A DNA stretch of 64,000 bases from Nitrososphaerota archaeon. GTDB lineage: Archaea > Thermoproteota > EX4484-205 > JAAOZP01. The stretch spans positions 62,001-126,000 of the forward strand of contig JAAOZP010000011.1 of assembly GCA_011605725.1 (NCBI GenBank), in the 5' to 3' direction. The notes under the pieces are model-generated. The model searched no databases, was not told the DNA's origin, and saw only the letters and a program-made list of their open reading frames with translations. A program made the position numbers and the translations under genes. This document shows positions 28,139-36,999 of the stretch, piece by piece (within the stretch, counting starts at the first letter, position 1; the number at the start of each line of letters is the position of its first letter).

Positions 28139-29407
28139 ATGGTCAGAAGTAGAGTCTGGAAGATTCCGGTCGTGATTGTTTTCATCATTGTTTCAACCGT
28201 GTGCTTGTTTGTTAATGCTGATGAAGTCAGGGTTAACTGGCTGGTTGAAAGCAATCCAGGCTTTCTTTTCGACGTTGCTTTCTCAACCTGTGAGAATGGC
28301 TTATACATTTATGTTGCCGGCTTCGACTCCTCTACTGAGAACGGTGTTTTACGGCCGCGGGTTGAAAAGAGGCTTAAAAGCGATGGCTCGCTGGTTAAAA
28401 ACTGGACATTCATGTCCTCAGAGTACGGTGGATTAATATATGATTGCGTAATATCTGGAGACAGGATTTATGCGGCTGGATCAGCATATTCAGCCAATGA
28501 AAGCACGTGGATAGTTCTCGTTCTGGATACAGACCTGAACCTGCTAAGCTTTGTAAACCTTACATCGATACGTGGAGCAGCGATTTCATCCTTTTGCGAC
28601 CAAGCTTTTCTCTATGTTGCCGGTGTAAACGTAAACGGTTCGAGTGCGGGAACACGTGTTATAAAAATGAGGCTTAGTGATCTGAGCCTAGTTGACGAGT
28701 ATGTTTCTAATCTTTCAGATGTGAATTATGCTTACGATATCTCCGTAAACCCGTTGAGCAGTCAGATATGGGTTGTGGGAAACGTTAACTCTGAAAAATG
28801 GAGGGTTGAAATCCTCGACATGGATCTGAACCCGGTTGAAGGCTTTGAGACAAGTATTGGTGCATCAGCGACTTCAATAGGTTTTGACGATGAAGGGTAC
28901 TCGTATGTTGCTGGGGACGGTGCTGTGATTAAGCTTAACAAGAATAGAGAAGAGGTTAAGAGATATGTTGAACCAGTGCTTTTCTCGAAAACCCTGTGGT
29001 TAAACAATCGTCTTTACGTTGCGGGCGGGGAGAGCATGGGCGGGAACAGTATGCAGGTTCTGTATGTGTTCGACCGGGAGCTTAATCTCTTGAACAAGAC
29101 GGTCATAAGCATGAGTATGGGTACGGATGCAATGTTCCTCATGGGTAAAATGGCTTCCGACGGTGAAAACATTTACGTGGCGGGCTTCGCGTACCTCGGC
29201 TACTATGATTACGAATGGGTCGTGTACTCGATAAAAGTCGACAGTTCTCAAGCACAGTGGTATGTGAAACACTGGCACATGATGATTTCTGCGGTACTCG
29301 TGTCTGTTTCAGCCTTACTTCTGCTGCTTATGAGGAGAAAAAGGAAGCTGCAGCGGGCTTCTCCTGAAGAACGCTCTTCAAAAACAGATGGGCAGCGGGT
29401 CCTATAA
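28139..29407 (+). CDS. secreted/membrane-anchored beta-propeller-like protein
   Basis: N-terminal signal-like helix; recurrent YVAG motifs (YVAGFDSS, YVAGVNVN, YVAGDGAV, YVAGGESM, YVAGFAYL); C-terminal TM followed by MRRKRK. Confidence 0.7.
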   Translation: MVRSRVWKIPVVIVFIIVSTVCLFVNADEVRVNWLVESNPGFLFDVAFSTCENGLYIYVAGFDSSTENGVLRPRVEKRLKSDGSLVKNWTFMSSEYGGLIYDCVISGDRIYAAGSAYSANESTWIVLVLDTDLNLLSFVNLTSIRGAAISSFCDQAFLYVAGVNVNGSSAGTRVIKMRLSDLSLVDEYVSNLSDVNYAYDISVNPLSSQIWVVGNVNSEKWRVEILDMDLNPVEGFETSIGASATSIGFDDEGYSYVAGDGAVIKLNKNREEVKRYVEPVLFSKTLWLNNRLYVAGGESMGGNSMQVLYVFDRELNLLNKTVISMSMGTDAMFLMGKMASDGENIYVAGFAYLGYYDYEWVVYSIKVDSSQAQWYVKHWHMMISAVLVSVSALLLLLMRRKRKLQRASPEERSSKTDGQRVL

Positions 29408-30403
29408 TTCTTCTATCGTTATTTCCCTATTCTCCTCAGCAGACTTTCTAGCTGAAAGAACTAGGTTCAGGCTTCTAGCACCCTCCTCAATAGGGTTCCT
29501 CGTTGAAGCATCTTTCTTTATGGCGTTGAGAAAATCCAGGTTTACGGCCTCTGAAAGGTTCTTTTTCGAAGCCACAGTAACCTGCTCCTCCCACGGCTTA
29601 TTCGTACGAGTGAAAACAGCGTTATTAGCATCGGTGAAGAAAACAGTCAGGTTTCTTGAAACGATGTTCAACTCGTGAAGCCACTTGTTGGGTATTGCGA
29701 AATTCGTAGCGGATATTGCTCCAAGTCCTCCATGCTTAAACCTTAAGATGGATATGCTGACATCCTCCACAGTATAGCCTTCAACATCCTTATGGAAAAG
29801 ATTATCCATCCTGCAGTATACGCTGTAAGGCTCTCCAGCCATAAACCTTGAGAGATCGTAAAGATGTATGATTTGCTCAACAACCTGTCCGCCACTCTTA
29901 GACTTGTCTCTCCACCAGGGCGAGTGCAGAGAATTACAGTAATACTTCGCTAAGAACAGGCCGACGGGCCCAGCCTCCCCGTGTTCAGCCATCTTCTTAA
30001 AATACTCGACAGCAGCTCCGAATCTCAGCTGGAATCCTACTTGCGTCTTTATGCTGTGCCTTCTTGCGGCGTCAACCATGCTTCTCGCCTTCACCATGTC
30101 TAAGGCTATGGGTTTCTCGATGAAAACGTGAACACCGTTTTCAGCCGCGATTTCAACCTCGTTTGAATGCGCGAATGGAGGTAGGCAGACATAGACAGCG
30201 TCGAGCTTCTCCCTCTCCAGCATTCTGGTGAAATCAGTATATACTGCAGCATTACCCTTTGCATATTTAGCATTGAACTCTCTAGCCTTATCCTCAACAA
30301 TATCGCAGAAAGAAACTAGTTGAACCTCATTCATGTTTGAGAGAACCTGCATATGCGCGTTCGCTATGCCTCCGCAACCTATTAAACCTATTCTGAGGAC
30401 CAT
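29402..30403 (-). CDS. Gfo/Idh/MocA-family oxidoreductase
   Basis: RIGLIGCGGIANAHMQVLS; VYVCLPPFAHSNEVEIAAENGVHVFIEKPIAL. Confidence 0.92.
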   Translation of the reverse strand: MVLRIGLIGCGGIANAHMQVLSNMNEVQLVSFCDIVEDKAREFNAKYAKGNAAVYTDFTRMLEREKLDAVYVCLPPFAHSNEVEIAAENGVHVFIEKPIALDMVKARSMVDAARRHSIKTQVGFQLRFGAAVEYFKKMAEHGEAGPVGLFLAKYYCNSLHSPWWRDKSKSGGQVVEQIIHLYDLSRFMAGEPYSVYCRMDNLFHKDVEGYTVEDVSISILRFKHGGLGAISATNFAIPNKWLHELNIVSRNLTVFFTDANNAVFTRTNKPWEEQVTVASKKNLSEAVNLDFLNAIKKDASTRNPIEEGARSLNLVLSARKSAEENREITIEEL

Positions 30404-30461
30404 GGCTCAACAGGTTTTTTAGAAGAGTAATAAACTTAACTCTGTAGACTCGTAGACACGG

Positions 30462-31508
30462 CTACCGATACCAGTCTAAACTATCCTCAACATAGGTAAT
30501 CATGCTGTAGAAGAAATCCTTCGCTTCACTATTCATACTTGTTTCAGCGATCAGTCTCCTAGCCTCCTCAGCATGCTTTTTAGAGGTTTTCTTAGCTTTT
30601 TCAAGACCACCGGTAAGCCTGACAAGGCTTCTAATCTTCTCAACCTCATCCCCGCTAAGATTTACCCTTCCTCTCAGGCTTTTCAAGAAGCAGGATACTT
30701 CAGGATCAGACGACTCTAAAGCATGGATTATGTGAAGAGGCTTCTTGCCCAGCCTTATGTCTCCGCAGGGAAGCCTACCATACTCATTTTCAGAAGCATA
30801 AGTGTCTATTATGTCGTCCTGAATGTCGAAAGCATAACCAATGTTTACAGCAGCCTCCTTAAGGAGGTGAAGATCCTTCGCTGGAGCATCCCCCAGAATC
30901 CCTCCAGTGAGCATTGTAACCTTGAAGAGGGATGCTGCCCTTTTAGACGCCATGACACGCCATTCCGCAGCATTCACATCCCGGTACTCGAAAAGGAGGT
31001 CAAGCATCTGGCTCTCGTTAACCTCCCTATAGCCTTGTGAAAGCAGGAGCAAAGCCTCAGCAGTCTTCTCAACAGGGAATCCTGAGGAAATTACTGTTTG
31101 AACAGCCAGCGAGTAAGCTATGTTTCCGATGAAAACAGCCACGGCTTCTCCAAGCCTTTCGTCGAACAAGTCTGAGAAAACCCTGTGGATTGTTTTCCCT
31201 CCTCTCCTGTTCTCCTCCTTATCTACGAGATCGTCGTGAACCAGGATGCTCTGCCTGTAAATCTCAATACCGGCACAGACGTTAAGTATTTTCTCATCGA
31301 CAGTGTCTACATAGCCCTTATACGTGGCGAGAGTGCTGCAGGAGGCTAGCCTCTTACCTTTTCGAAGAGTAAACTCCTTCAAGCAACTGTAAGCGTCTTT
31401 TACAAACAGATGATAGCTCTCAGCTTCCTCAATGGTTTTCGAGAAGATTCCTTCAACCTTTTTCTCAATCATCGTACTATACTCCTTGAGAGCTGCCTCC
31501 CAACCCAT
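30462..31508 (-). CDS. polyprenyl (geranylgeranyl-type) diphosphate synthase
   Basis: QSILVHDDLVDKEENRRGGKTIHR and AFDIQDDIIDTYASE (Asp-rich motifs). Confidence 0.88.
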   Translation of the reverse strand: MGWEAALKEYSTMIEKKVEGIFSKTIEEAESYHLFVKDAYSCLKEFTLRKGKRLASCSTLATYKGYVDTVDEKILNVCAGIEIYRQSILVHDDLVDKEENRRGGKTIHRVFSDLFDERLGEAVAVFIGNIAYSLAVQTVISSGFPVEKTAEALLLLSQGYREVNESQMLDLLFEYRDVNAAEWRVMASKRAASLFKVTMLTGGILGDAPAKDLHLLKEAAVNIGYAFDIQDDIIDTYASENEYGRLPCGDIRLGKKPLHIIHALESSDPEVSCFLKSLRGRVNLSGDEVEKIRSLVRLTGGLEKAKKTSKKHAEEARRLIAETSMNSEAKDFFYSMITYVEDSLDWYR

Positions 31509-31536
31509 ACTGGTTGAGAGACCGCTGTGAGCTCAT

Positions 31537-31550
31537 AAACCTTAAGGTTT
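31537..31550. promoter_or_regulatory. perfect palindrome AAACCTTAAGGTTT, operator candidate in divergent promoter
   Basis: 14-nt perfect palindrome between the divergently transcribed prenyl synthase and NrpR-like genes; TATA-like TTATATAAATA just downstream. Confidence 0.4.
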
Positions 31551-31610
31551 GAGTCCTGAACCCTGTGGTTTGAAAAATTATATAAATATCGAAGGAGGCG
31601 TTACGCTAGG

Positions 31611-32597
31611 ATGGTTAAGCACGCTCAGCGCGAAGAATCCTTTAAAATAGGCATACTCAGAATCCTGAGTGAGAGTAACGAGCCAGTGGGTTCAACAACT
31701 ATAAGCAGGGAACTTGTTAAAAGAGGCTTATTCACCAATGAGAGAACAGTGAGAAACTATTTGAAGACTCTTGAAGATAAGGGTCTTGTCCTTAGCCGTG
31801 GTAAGAATGGGCGTTTGATAACTGAAGCTGGGCTTAAAGAGCTAATCGATTCCCTTACGTATCAGCGTTTAGACTTTGTTCTTACACGCTATCTTTCACT
31901 CGCATACTTGGTAACATTCACGCCCAAGTCTAACAGGGGCAGGGTTGTCGCAAACGTAACTCTCATAGACAAGAATCATCTTGACAGGGCTCTTGAAGTC
32001 TTGCGGAGCCTTAACGACGCTAAGCTGCTTCTCGCACCCTTCCTCAAAATAATAGATGAGGGAGAAACGTATGAGAATATTTCTGTAGACAAGGACAGAG
32101 CTGCCCTTCTAACGGTATGCAACCTGACTGTCGACGGGATTCTCATAAGATCGGGAATACCATTGATCCTTAAGTACGGCGGGATACTGCAGTTTGTAAA
32201 CAAGAAGCCCATGAGATTCGTGGAGCTAATGTCTTACGAGGGCACAACCGTGCCTCCTCTTGAAGTCTTCACGTACAGAAATATGACTTCAATAACGGGT
32301 TTCTTGAAAACCGGGACTGGTTTAATACCTGCAAACTACAGGGAGATACCGAAGGAGGCGCGGGACAGGGTTGAGTCAATACTTTCAAACCTGTCTTTAA
32401 TAGGCTGGAACATTCTGTCAGTAATCGGCCTCCCGGAGGAGCCTATGCTAGGAGTACCTGTTGGAGCCGGCAGGTGCGGTGTCTCCATCATAAGCGGAGT
32501 AACCCCTACCGCAGCCTTGAAGGAGACAGGTTTGAACGTCGAGGTTTTCGCACCTCATTGCTTGACGAGGATTGAAGACATGAAGCCGATCGAATAA
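31611..32597 (+). CDS. NrpR-like transcriptional regulator (winged helix + one NrpR/DUF128 domain)
   Basis: wHTH: SNEPVGSTTISRELVKRGLFTNERTVRNYLKTLEDKGLV; DUF128-like GAGRCGVSIISGVTPTAALKETG. Confidence 0.8.
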   Translation: MVKHAQREESFKIGILRILSESNEPVGSTTISRELVKRGLFTNERTVRNYLKTLEDKGLVLSRGKNGRLITEAGLKELIDSLTYQRLDFVLTRYLSLAYLVTFTPKSNRGRVVANVTLIDKNHLDRALEVLRSLNDAKLLLAPFLKIIDEGETYENISVDKDRAALLTVCNLTVDGILIRSGIPLILKYGGILQFVNKKPMRFVELMSYEGTTVPPLEVFTYRNMTSITGFLKTGTGLIPANYREIPKEARDRVESILSNLSLIGWNILSVIGLPEEPMLGVPVGAGRCGVSIISGVTPTAALKETGLNVEVFAPHCLTRIEDMKPIE

Positions 32598-32693
32598 GTT
32601 GTTTCTTAATCAAAGAATCTTGAAAAAGAGTATTAGAAAAAAGGATCCGGGGCTAACTATTTTTCAAGCATTATGCACTTTCAACGTAGCGCG

Positions 32694-33659
32694 CTACCAC
32701 CAGGGCTTAACCTCAGGGGGCTCAACGCGCACCAGAGGCTTAAGGAAGAACAATGCCTGCTCAACACCGGAGTCCCTGCTGAAACACGGGTCTTCGTGTT
32801 CAACGCTTAAAACATAGTTGTAACCCGTTTCAAGCAGAGCTGTTATTACATTCCGCCAGGGAACCTGGCCCCAACCGACTGTCCTGAACCTCACTGGCCT
32901 CGCAACCCTGTTCCACGGTCCATATGCTAAAACCCCTGTTTTATCAGCCGTGTAGTGGACAACCTCAACATCTTTCGCGTGAACATGGAATATTCTGTCG
33001 TGAAGCTCATATATGAACGCAACGGGACTCATATGCTGCCAGATGAAGTGTGAAGGATCATAGTTGAAGCCGAGCGCCTTATGTCCTCCAGCAGACTCAA
33101 CCAGAGCCTTAGCCGTATCAAGATTATAGTTTAGCTCCATCGGGTGTGTTTCAAAAGCGATTTTAACCCCATGGTCGCTCGCGTAGTCAAGAATAGGAAG
33201 CCATCTTTCCCTGAATATTTTGAAGTAGTTATTCCAAATCTCCTCGTTCGTCGGTGGAAAGTTATACCATTTTCCCCACTCAGGTACGCCGGTGAAACCG
33301 CATACCACTGGCACGTTGAGTGTTTGCGCTGCCTCTATGGTTTTCTTCATCCTGCTGACGCCGTATTCGATTTTCTCCTTAGGTGTTCCTTTAAACCAGA
33401 TGTCTGTCGACTCGTCATGCGGTCCAAGTATAAGCTGGCTTTCAAGATGGTTGCTTAACGCGGATATTTGCATCCCAAACCTGGTTACGAGGCTTCTTAT
33501 TTCACCCGCCCCGCCTGAGGTGACATGTTCAATGTTGATATGGCTCGAGCCCTTCCAGCATGCCAGTTCAACAGCCTCGTAGCCCAGGGAAGAGACGTAT
33601 TCCAACGTTTTGTCAAGCGGCCGATCGTTGTACAGAACCGTGAAAATGCCTACCTTCAT
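32694..33659 (-). CDS. sugar phosphate isomerase/epimerase
   Basis: MKVGIFTVLYNDRPLDKTLEYVSSLGYEAVELACW; VKIAFETHPMELNYN; HVHAKDVEV. Confidence 0.88.
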   Translation of the reverse strand: MKVGIFTVLYNDRPLDKTLEYVSSLGYEAVELACWKGSSHINIEHVTSGGAGEIRSLVTRFGMQISALSNHLESQLILGPHDESTDIWFKGTPKEKIEYGVSRMKKTIEAAQTLNVPVVCGFTGVPEWGKWYNFPPTNEEIWNNYFKIFRERWLPILDYASDHGVKIAFETHPMELNYNLDTAKALVESAGGHKALGFNYDPSHFIWQHMSPVAFIYELHDRIFHVHAKDVEVVHYTADKTGVLAYGPWNRVARPVRFRTVGWGQVPWRNVITALLETGYNYVLSVEHEDPCFSRDSGVEQALFFLKPLVRVEPPEVKPWW

Positions 33660-33713
33660 GTCTCAACACCAAGTTTTAAATAACTATCTCGTGAATATAA
33701 ATGTATCACCCAG

Positions 33714-34283
33714 TTGAAAACCCGGTTTGACAAGGTTACGATCGAAGCATTAATAATCCTCATGGGGGATGTTAATTCAAGCGAGTTGGTATTCCTCCCA
33801 CCGGGTCTCTCCCAAGTTTTCAGCACGGTGCATTTCAATATGTATGAAGAGGCTCTCAGGCTGCCGGCCTACGCCTACGACAAGTCTAGGAGGCAGTATA
33901 ATTCTACACTCGTACTAGAGTACCTCACAATGTCCAAGCCCAGAGGCTACGTGAAGTGTCTCGGGGTTACGGATGCCGACCTTTACGCCGGAGAGTTGAA
34001 CTTCGCCTTCGGAGAGGCAATTCTAAACGGGGAGGATGCAATCGTCTCGCTGCACAGGCTTAGGCCAGAGTTCTACGGGGAGCCTCCTAACAGGAGGCTT
34101 TTCGAGGCGAGGGTTCTAAAGGAGGCTGTTCACGAGCTCGGCCACACCTTCGGCCTAACACACTGCGTGAACCCTGAGTGCGTGATGAGCTTCAGCAACT
34201 CCATAATAGACGTTGACTTTAAGAAGGCTCAGCCATGCTTAAAATGCCAGGTTAAACTCTTCAAGGTTTTCAGAAACATTTAA
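33714..34283 (+). CDS. amzA: archaemetzincin-family metalloprotease
   Basis: VHELGHTFGLTHCVNPECVMSFSNSIIDVDFKKAQPCLKC matches HExxHxxGxxxC-x4-CxM...CxxC. Confidence 0.93.
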   Translation: MKTRFDKVTIEALIILMGDVNSSELVFLPPGLSQVFSTVHFNMYEEALRLPAYAYDKSRRQYNSTLVLEYLTMSKPRGYVKCLGVTDADLYAGELNFAFGEAILNGEDAIVSLHRLRPEFYGEPPNRRLFEARVLKEAVHELGHTFGLTHCVNPECVMSFSNSIIDVDFKKAQPCLKCQVKLFKVFRNI

Positions 34284-34289
34284 TAGCGC

Positions 34290-35525
34290 GTGCACTACAG
34301 GAACACGCAGATGGGGAGGGTTTCCACCTATATTTGTGGAGACGCCGGCCCAGGAGACAAGTATAACCCTTTTAAAGTAACTCAGCAAGAACATGTGCCA
34401 GAAATCCTGTTCCTGTTAAACCTTGAGCCTCTTACAGTAGATGAGCTTTCAAAAAGGCTGGGCGTAAGCGTTGAGACCGTAAGCAAACTGCTTCAAGACC
34501 TCTTTAGGATTAACGCCGTTTTCGAGAGGGATGAGAAATGGCAAGTCTCATTCCCAATCTTTACTAAACAGGATATTCGCCTTGTATCTGAGAAAACAAG
34601 GAAACCCGCTTTGAGGCTTGCCGAAGAGATAATGAGGATGGGGTCTAGGCTAAAGGAACATTTAGCTAGGCTTTCCTGTGCTAAGCAAGTTGAAAACGAT
34701 AAGATAATGCTGGCTATTGTGGGCTGCTTCATCCTCGACTGGAAAGCCCTGGAAGTCCTGAACGAGAAGGACCTGACACTCTGTGGCAGGAAACAGCAAC
34801 CAGGCGGCCGTAAATACGTCTTGTTAGGGAGGGAAGAGGGTGCGGGAGAGGGCCTTTACGATAGGATGTATTGGGGTAGCCATAGTAATAAATTCGGCAG
34901 AATTATCTTCACAAGCTTCGGCGACCACACTGGTTGCCGATACGCCTTCCCAGACTTAGCATGGAATCTCTACGCGTTGACAAGAAGGAGGGAAAGCAGG
35001 ATGCCCGACTGGTTCTGGGTTAGGATAACGGAGACGCTTAACGTTTTCCAGACAAACTGTATGCTTGAACTCGGAAGAATTCTTTTACTTCTAAATAGTG
35101 AAGGACCAGTGAGCACTTCACTCTTGAGGGAGAAACTTATGATGGAGAGGGAGCAGGCCGAGAGCCTAGTCAAATTGTTGGCTAGCATGAAATACGTCTT
35201 TCTCAATGGAGAGAAAGTAAGGCTGAACTATCCTGTTTTCACAGCTGAGGATAAGAGGGTTATCGAGGATGTTTGGAAAACCGTGTCCGGTATAGTTGAG
35301 AAGGAGGCTTGCGAATACTTTAACTCTCTACAAACCGAGTTGGCCGAAATAACTCCAATCCGCAAGGGAATCGACCCGAGGGAGATCTACACAGATGTGT
35401 GGCACTGGGTCTTCGGATGTGCTAACCGGATCATGGCTGAGAGGGGATTCTTCTTCGACCCGCCTAAAGAAAGAGAGGGTGAGGGAAGGTATATCGCTTG
35501 GATAGAGGAGGATGCATCTCACTAG
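34290..35525 (+). CDS. duplicated winged-helix DNA-binding-like protein
   Basis: Two HTH-like units: LTVDELSKRLGVSVETVSKLLQDLFR...SFPIFTKQDIRLV and VSTSLLREKLMMEREQAESLVKLLAS...NYPVFTAEDKRVI. True start may be internal (ATG 34311). Confidence 0.6.
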   Translation: MHYRNTQMGRVSTYICGDAGPGDKYNPFKVTQQEHVPEILFLLNLEPLTVDELSKRLGVSVETVSKLLQDLFRINAVFERDEKWQVSFPIFTKQDIRLVSEKTRKPALRLAEEIMRMGSRLKEHLARLSCAKQVENDKIMLAIVGCFILDWKALEVLNEKDLTLCGRKQQPGGRKYVLLGREEGAGEGLYDRMYWGSHSNKFGRIIFTSFGDHTGCRYAFPDLAWNLYALTRRRESRMPDWFWVRITETLNVFQTNCMLELGRILLLLNSEGPVSTSLLREKLMMEREQAESLVKLLASMKYVFLNGEKVRLNYPVFTAEDKRVIEDVWKTVSGIVEKEACEYFNSLQTELAEITPIRKGIDPREIYTDVWHWVFGCANRIMAERGFFFDPPKEREGEGRYIAWIEEDASH

Positions 35526-36124
35526 CTTGAAAGAGATTTCCATGCTTGTTGTTGCCGAGTAATCCGGCTAAGGGCTTCATCATACTTTCCCCTGTATGCT
35601 TGAACGAGAAAATAAGTCGATAGCGCTATCCAGGGTATTGGCCAAGCCATGAAAAGCGCTATGAGAATCGCTTGGGTAACAATGTCCGGAGGAGGCTCAG
35701 CGCTTAAAAACACGAATGAGAAAAATAGCCCCCAAGAGAGCAAGAGCGTTAGGAGAGCTGAGAAAAGCATTATCCTCCGCCTAACCCTGAACTGCACGAT
35801 TAAAACCCCTAGGAAGTAATGGATCGAGGTTAACAGCAGGCTGCTGAGGAGCAGTATGCTGCTTAAAGTAGGACGCCCCAAGCATAGTCCTAGGGAAACA
35901 AGGGGAAACACTATGCTAACCCCTACGTACCAGGATGACAACATATACCCTCCATAAGGAAACCAGTAGCCTTTGTAAAGATTGCTAGACCTTCTTATAA
36001 TCCGTTTCTCAAACTCGGTGTAGCGGATGGTAGAACTTTTCTCAGGCTCCTCGTTCCCCCACATCCGAGAAGAAGATACTGTGCAGCTTAAAAATTTTTC
36101 CAAGTTAGCATACACTATAGGCAT
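35522..36124 (-). CDS. multi-pass membrane protein of unknown function
   Basis: Four to five hydrophobic segments; start may be internal (ATG 36064). Confidence 0.55.
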   Translation of the reverse strand: MPIVYANLEKFLSCTVSSSRMWGNEEPEKSSTIRYTEFEKRIIRRSSNLYKGYWFPYGGYMLSSWYVGVSIVFPLVSLGLCLGRPTLSSILLLSSLLLTSIHYFLGVLIVQFRVRRRIMLFSALLTLLLSWGLFFSFVFLSAEPPPDIVTQAILIALFMAWPIPWIALSTYFLVQAYRGKYDEALSRITRQQQAWKSLSS

Positions 36125-36510
36125 TCTAAAGGCTCTTTTCTTTTCACGTCCAAGTTGTCGAAATGTTTATCGTAGCTCACTATTGCCTCGGCCCCCAGTT
36201 TTTTAGCCAGATAGTATTGGATAGCGTCATCGAAATCAAGATTTATTTTATTCATAAGCATGGAAGCAGCCATCTCGTCCTCAATGCTTGTCTCATACAC
36301 GTTAAGCCCCAGCGAGCCTTGAACGTTTCTCAGGAAAGCAAGGATCAGCTCAGAGTTGTTGAGGATGGCTTCGATAGCGTGAATCGTGAATCTGGAGACA
36401 ACTGCTCTAAGCTCCCCGTCGGAGATTTTCTGCAGGAATTTTTCGCATTCCTCGGCCTTCTCCTGCCCGAGGAACAGTTCGAGAAAAATGTTAGTGTCCA
36501 CCAGAAGCAT
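36115..36510 (-). CDS. vapC: PIN-domain toxin, VapC family
   Basis: LLVDTNIFLELFLGQEKAEECEKFL; DFDDAIQYYLAKKLGAEAIVSYDKHFD. Confidence 0.9.
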   Translation of the reverse strand: MLLVDTNIFLELFLGQEKAEECEKFLQKISDGELRAVVSRFTIHAIEAILNNSELILAFLRNVQGSLGLNVYETSIEDEMAASMLMNKINLDFDDAIQYYLAKKLGAEAIVSYDKHFDNLDVKRKEPLECL

Positions 36511-36741
36511 TTAGTCCATGTTCCTCCAAGCCTTATGCTGAAGTTCTACTGATGTGGATTCTGACCTTATGCAACCCCTCAAAACTTTCCAGTCAACGTT
36601 GCTGGAAGAGATGAAACGTTTCATCGCATCCTCGAGAGCTGCTTTTACCGCACCCTTTTTGTAACCGTAGGTTTCCATAGCCTTTTTCCTGAATTTTTTG
36701 GCTAAGGCCTCTGGTATCTCGGCTTTGATAACTTCGGACAT
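36511..36741 (-). CDS. vapB: VapB-type antitoxin
   Basis: SEVIKAEIPEALAKKFRKKAMETYGYKKGAVKAALEDAMKRFI; immediately upstream of the PIN gene. Confidence 0.8.
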   Translation of the reverse strand: MSEVIKAEIPEALAKKFRKKAMETYGYKKGAVKAALEDAMKRFISSSNVDWKVLRGCIRSESTSVELQHKAWRNMD

Positions 36742-36970
36742 AAGTACATATGGTAAATAAGTCTCTTATAAACTTTTTATGCTGATAGTAAAATCCCTTC
36801 AAATCCGTAGAGCATGCTATAACCCTGTGTTCAAATGAAGCGTACGCAGATAATCTTTAGGCTAAATTTAGGCCCGTAGTCTCTGGAGAGCCATGCCTGG
36901 TGTATCAAGCCCCGCTTCTAGCCAAGCGTTAATCCGGGGTAAGAGCTCGAAGCCAGCTTACACGATAAAA

Positions 36971-36984
36971 GAGTTTTTAAACTC
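36971..36984. promoter_or_regulatory. palindrome GAGTTT-TT-AAACTC over a TATA-like box upstream of the epimerase gene
   Basis: Perfect 6-bp arms with 2-nt spacer, 16 nt upstream of the start codon. Confidence 0.4.
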
Positions 36985-36999
36985 CAGGGTTTTAAGAGG

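Noticed and set aside
36868-36940. GGCCCGTAGTCTCTGG as a possible tRNA 5' end
   Set aside because: No matching acceptor 3' strand, no TTCRA T-loop with a 5-bp stem, no plausible anticodon arm.
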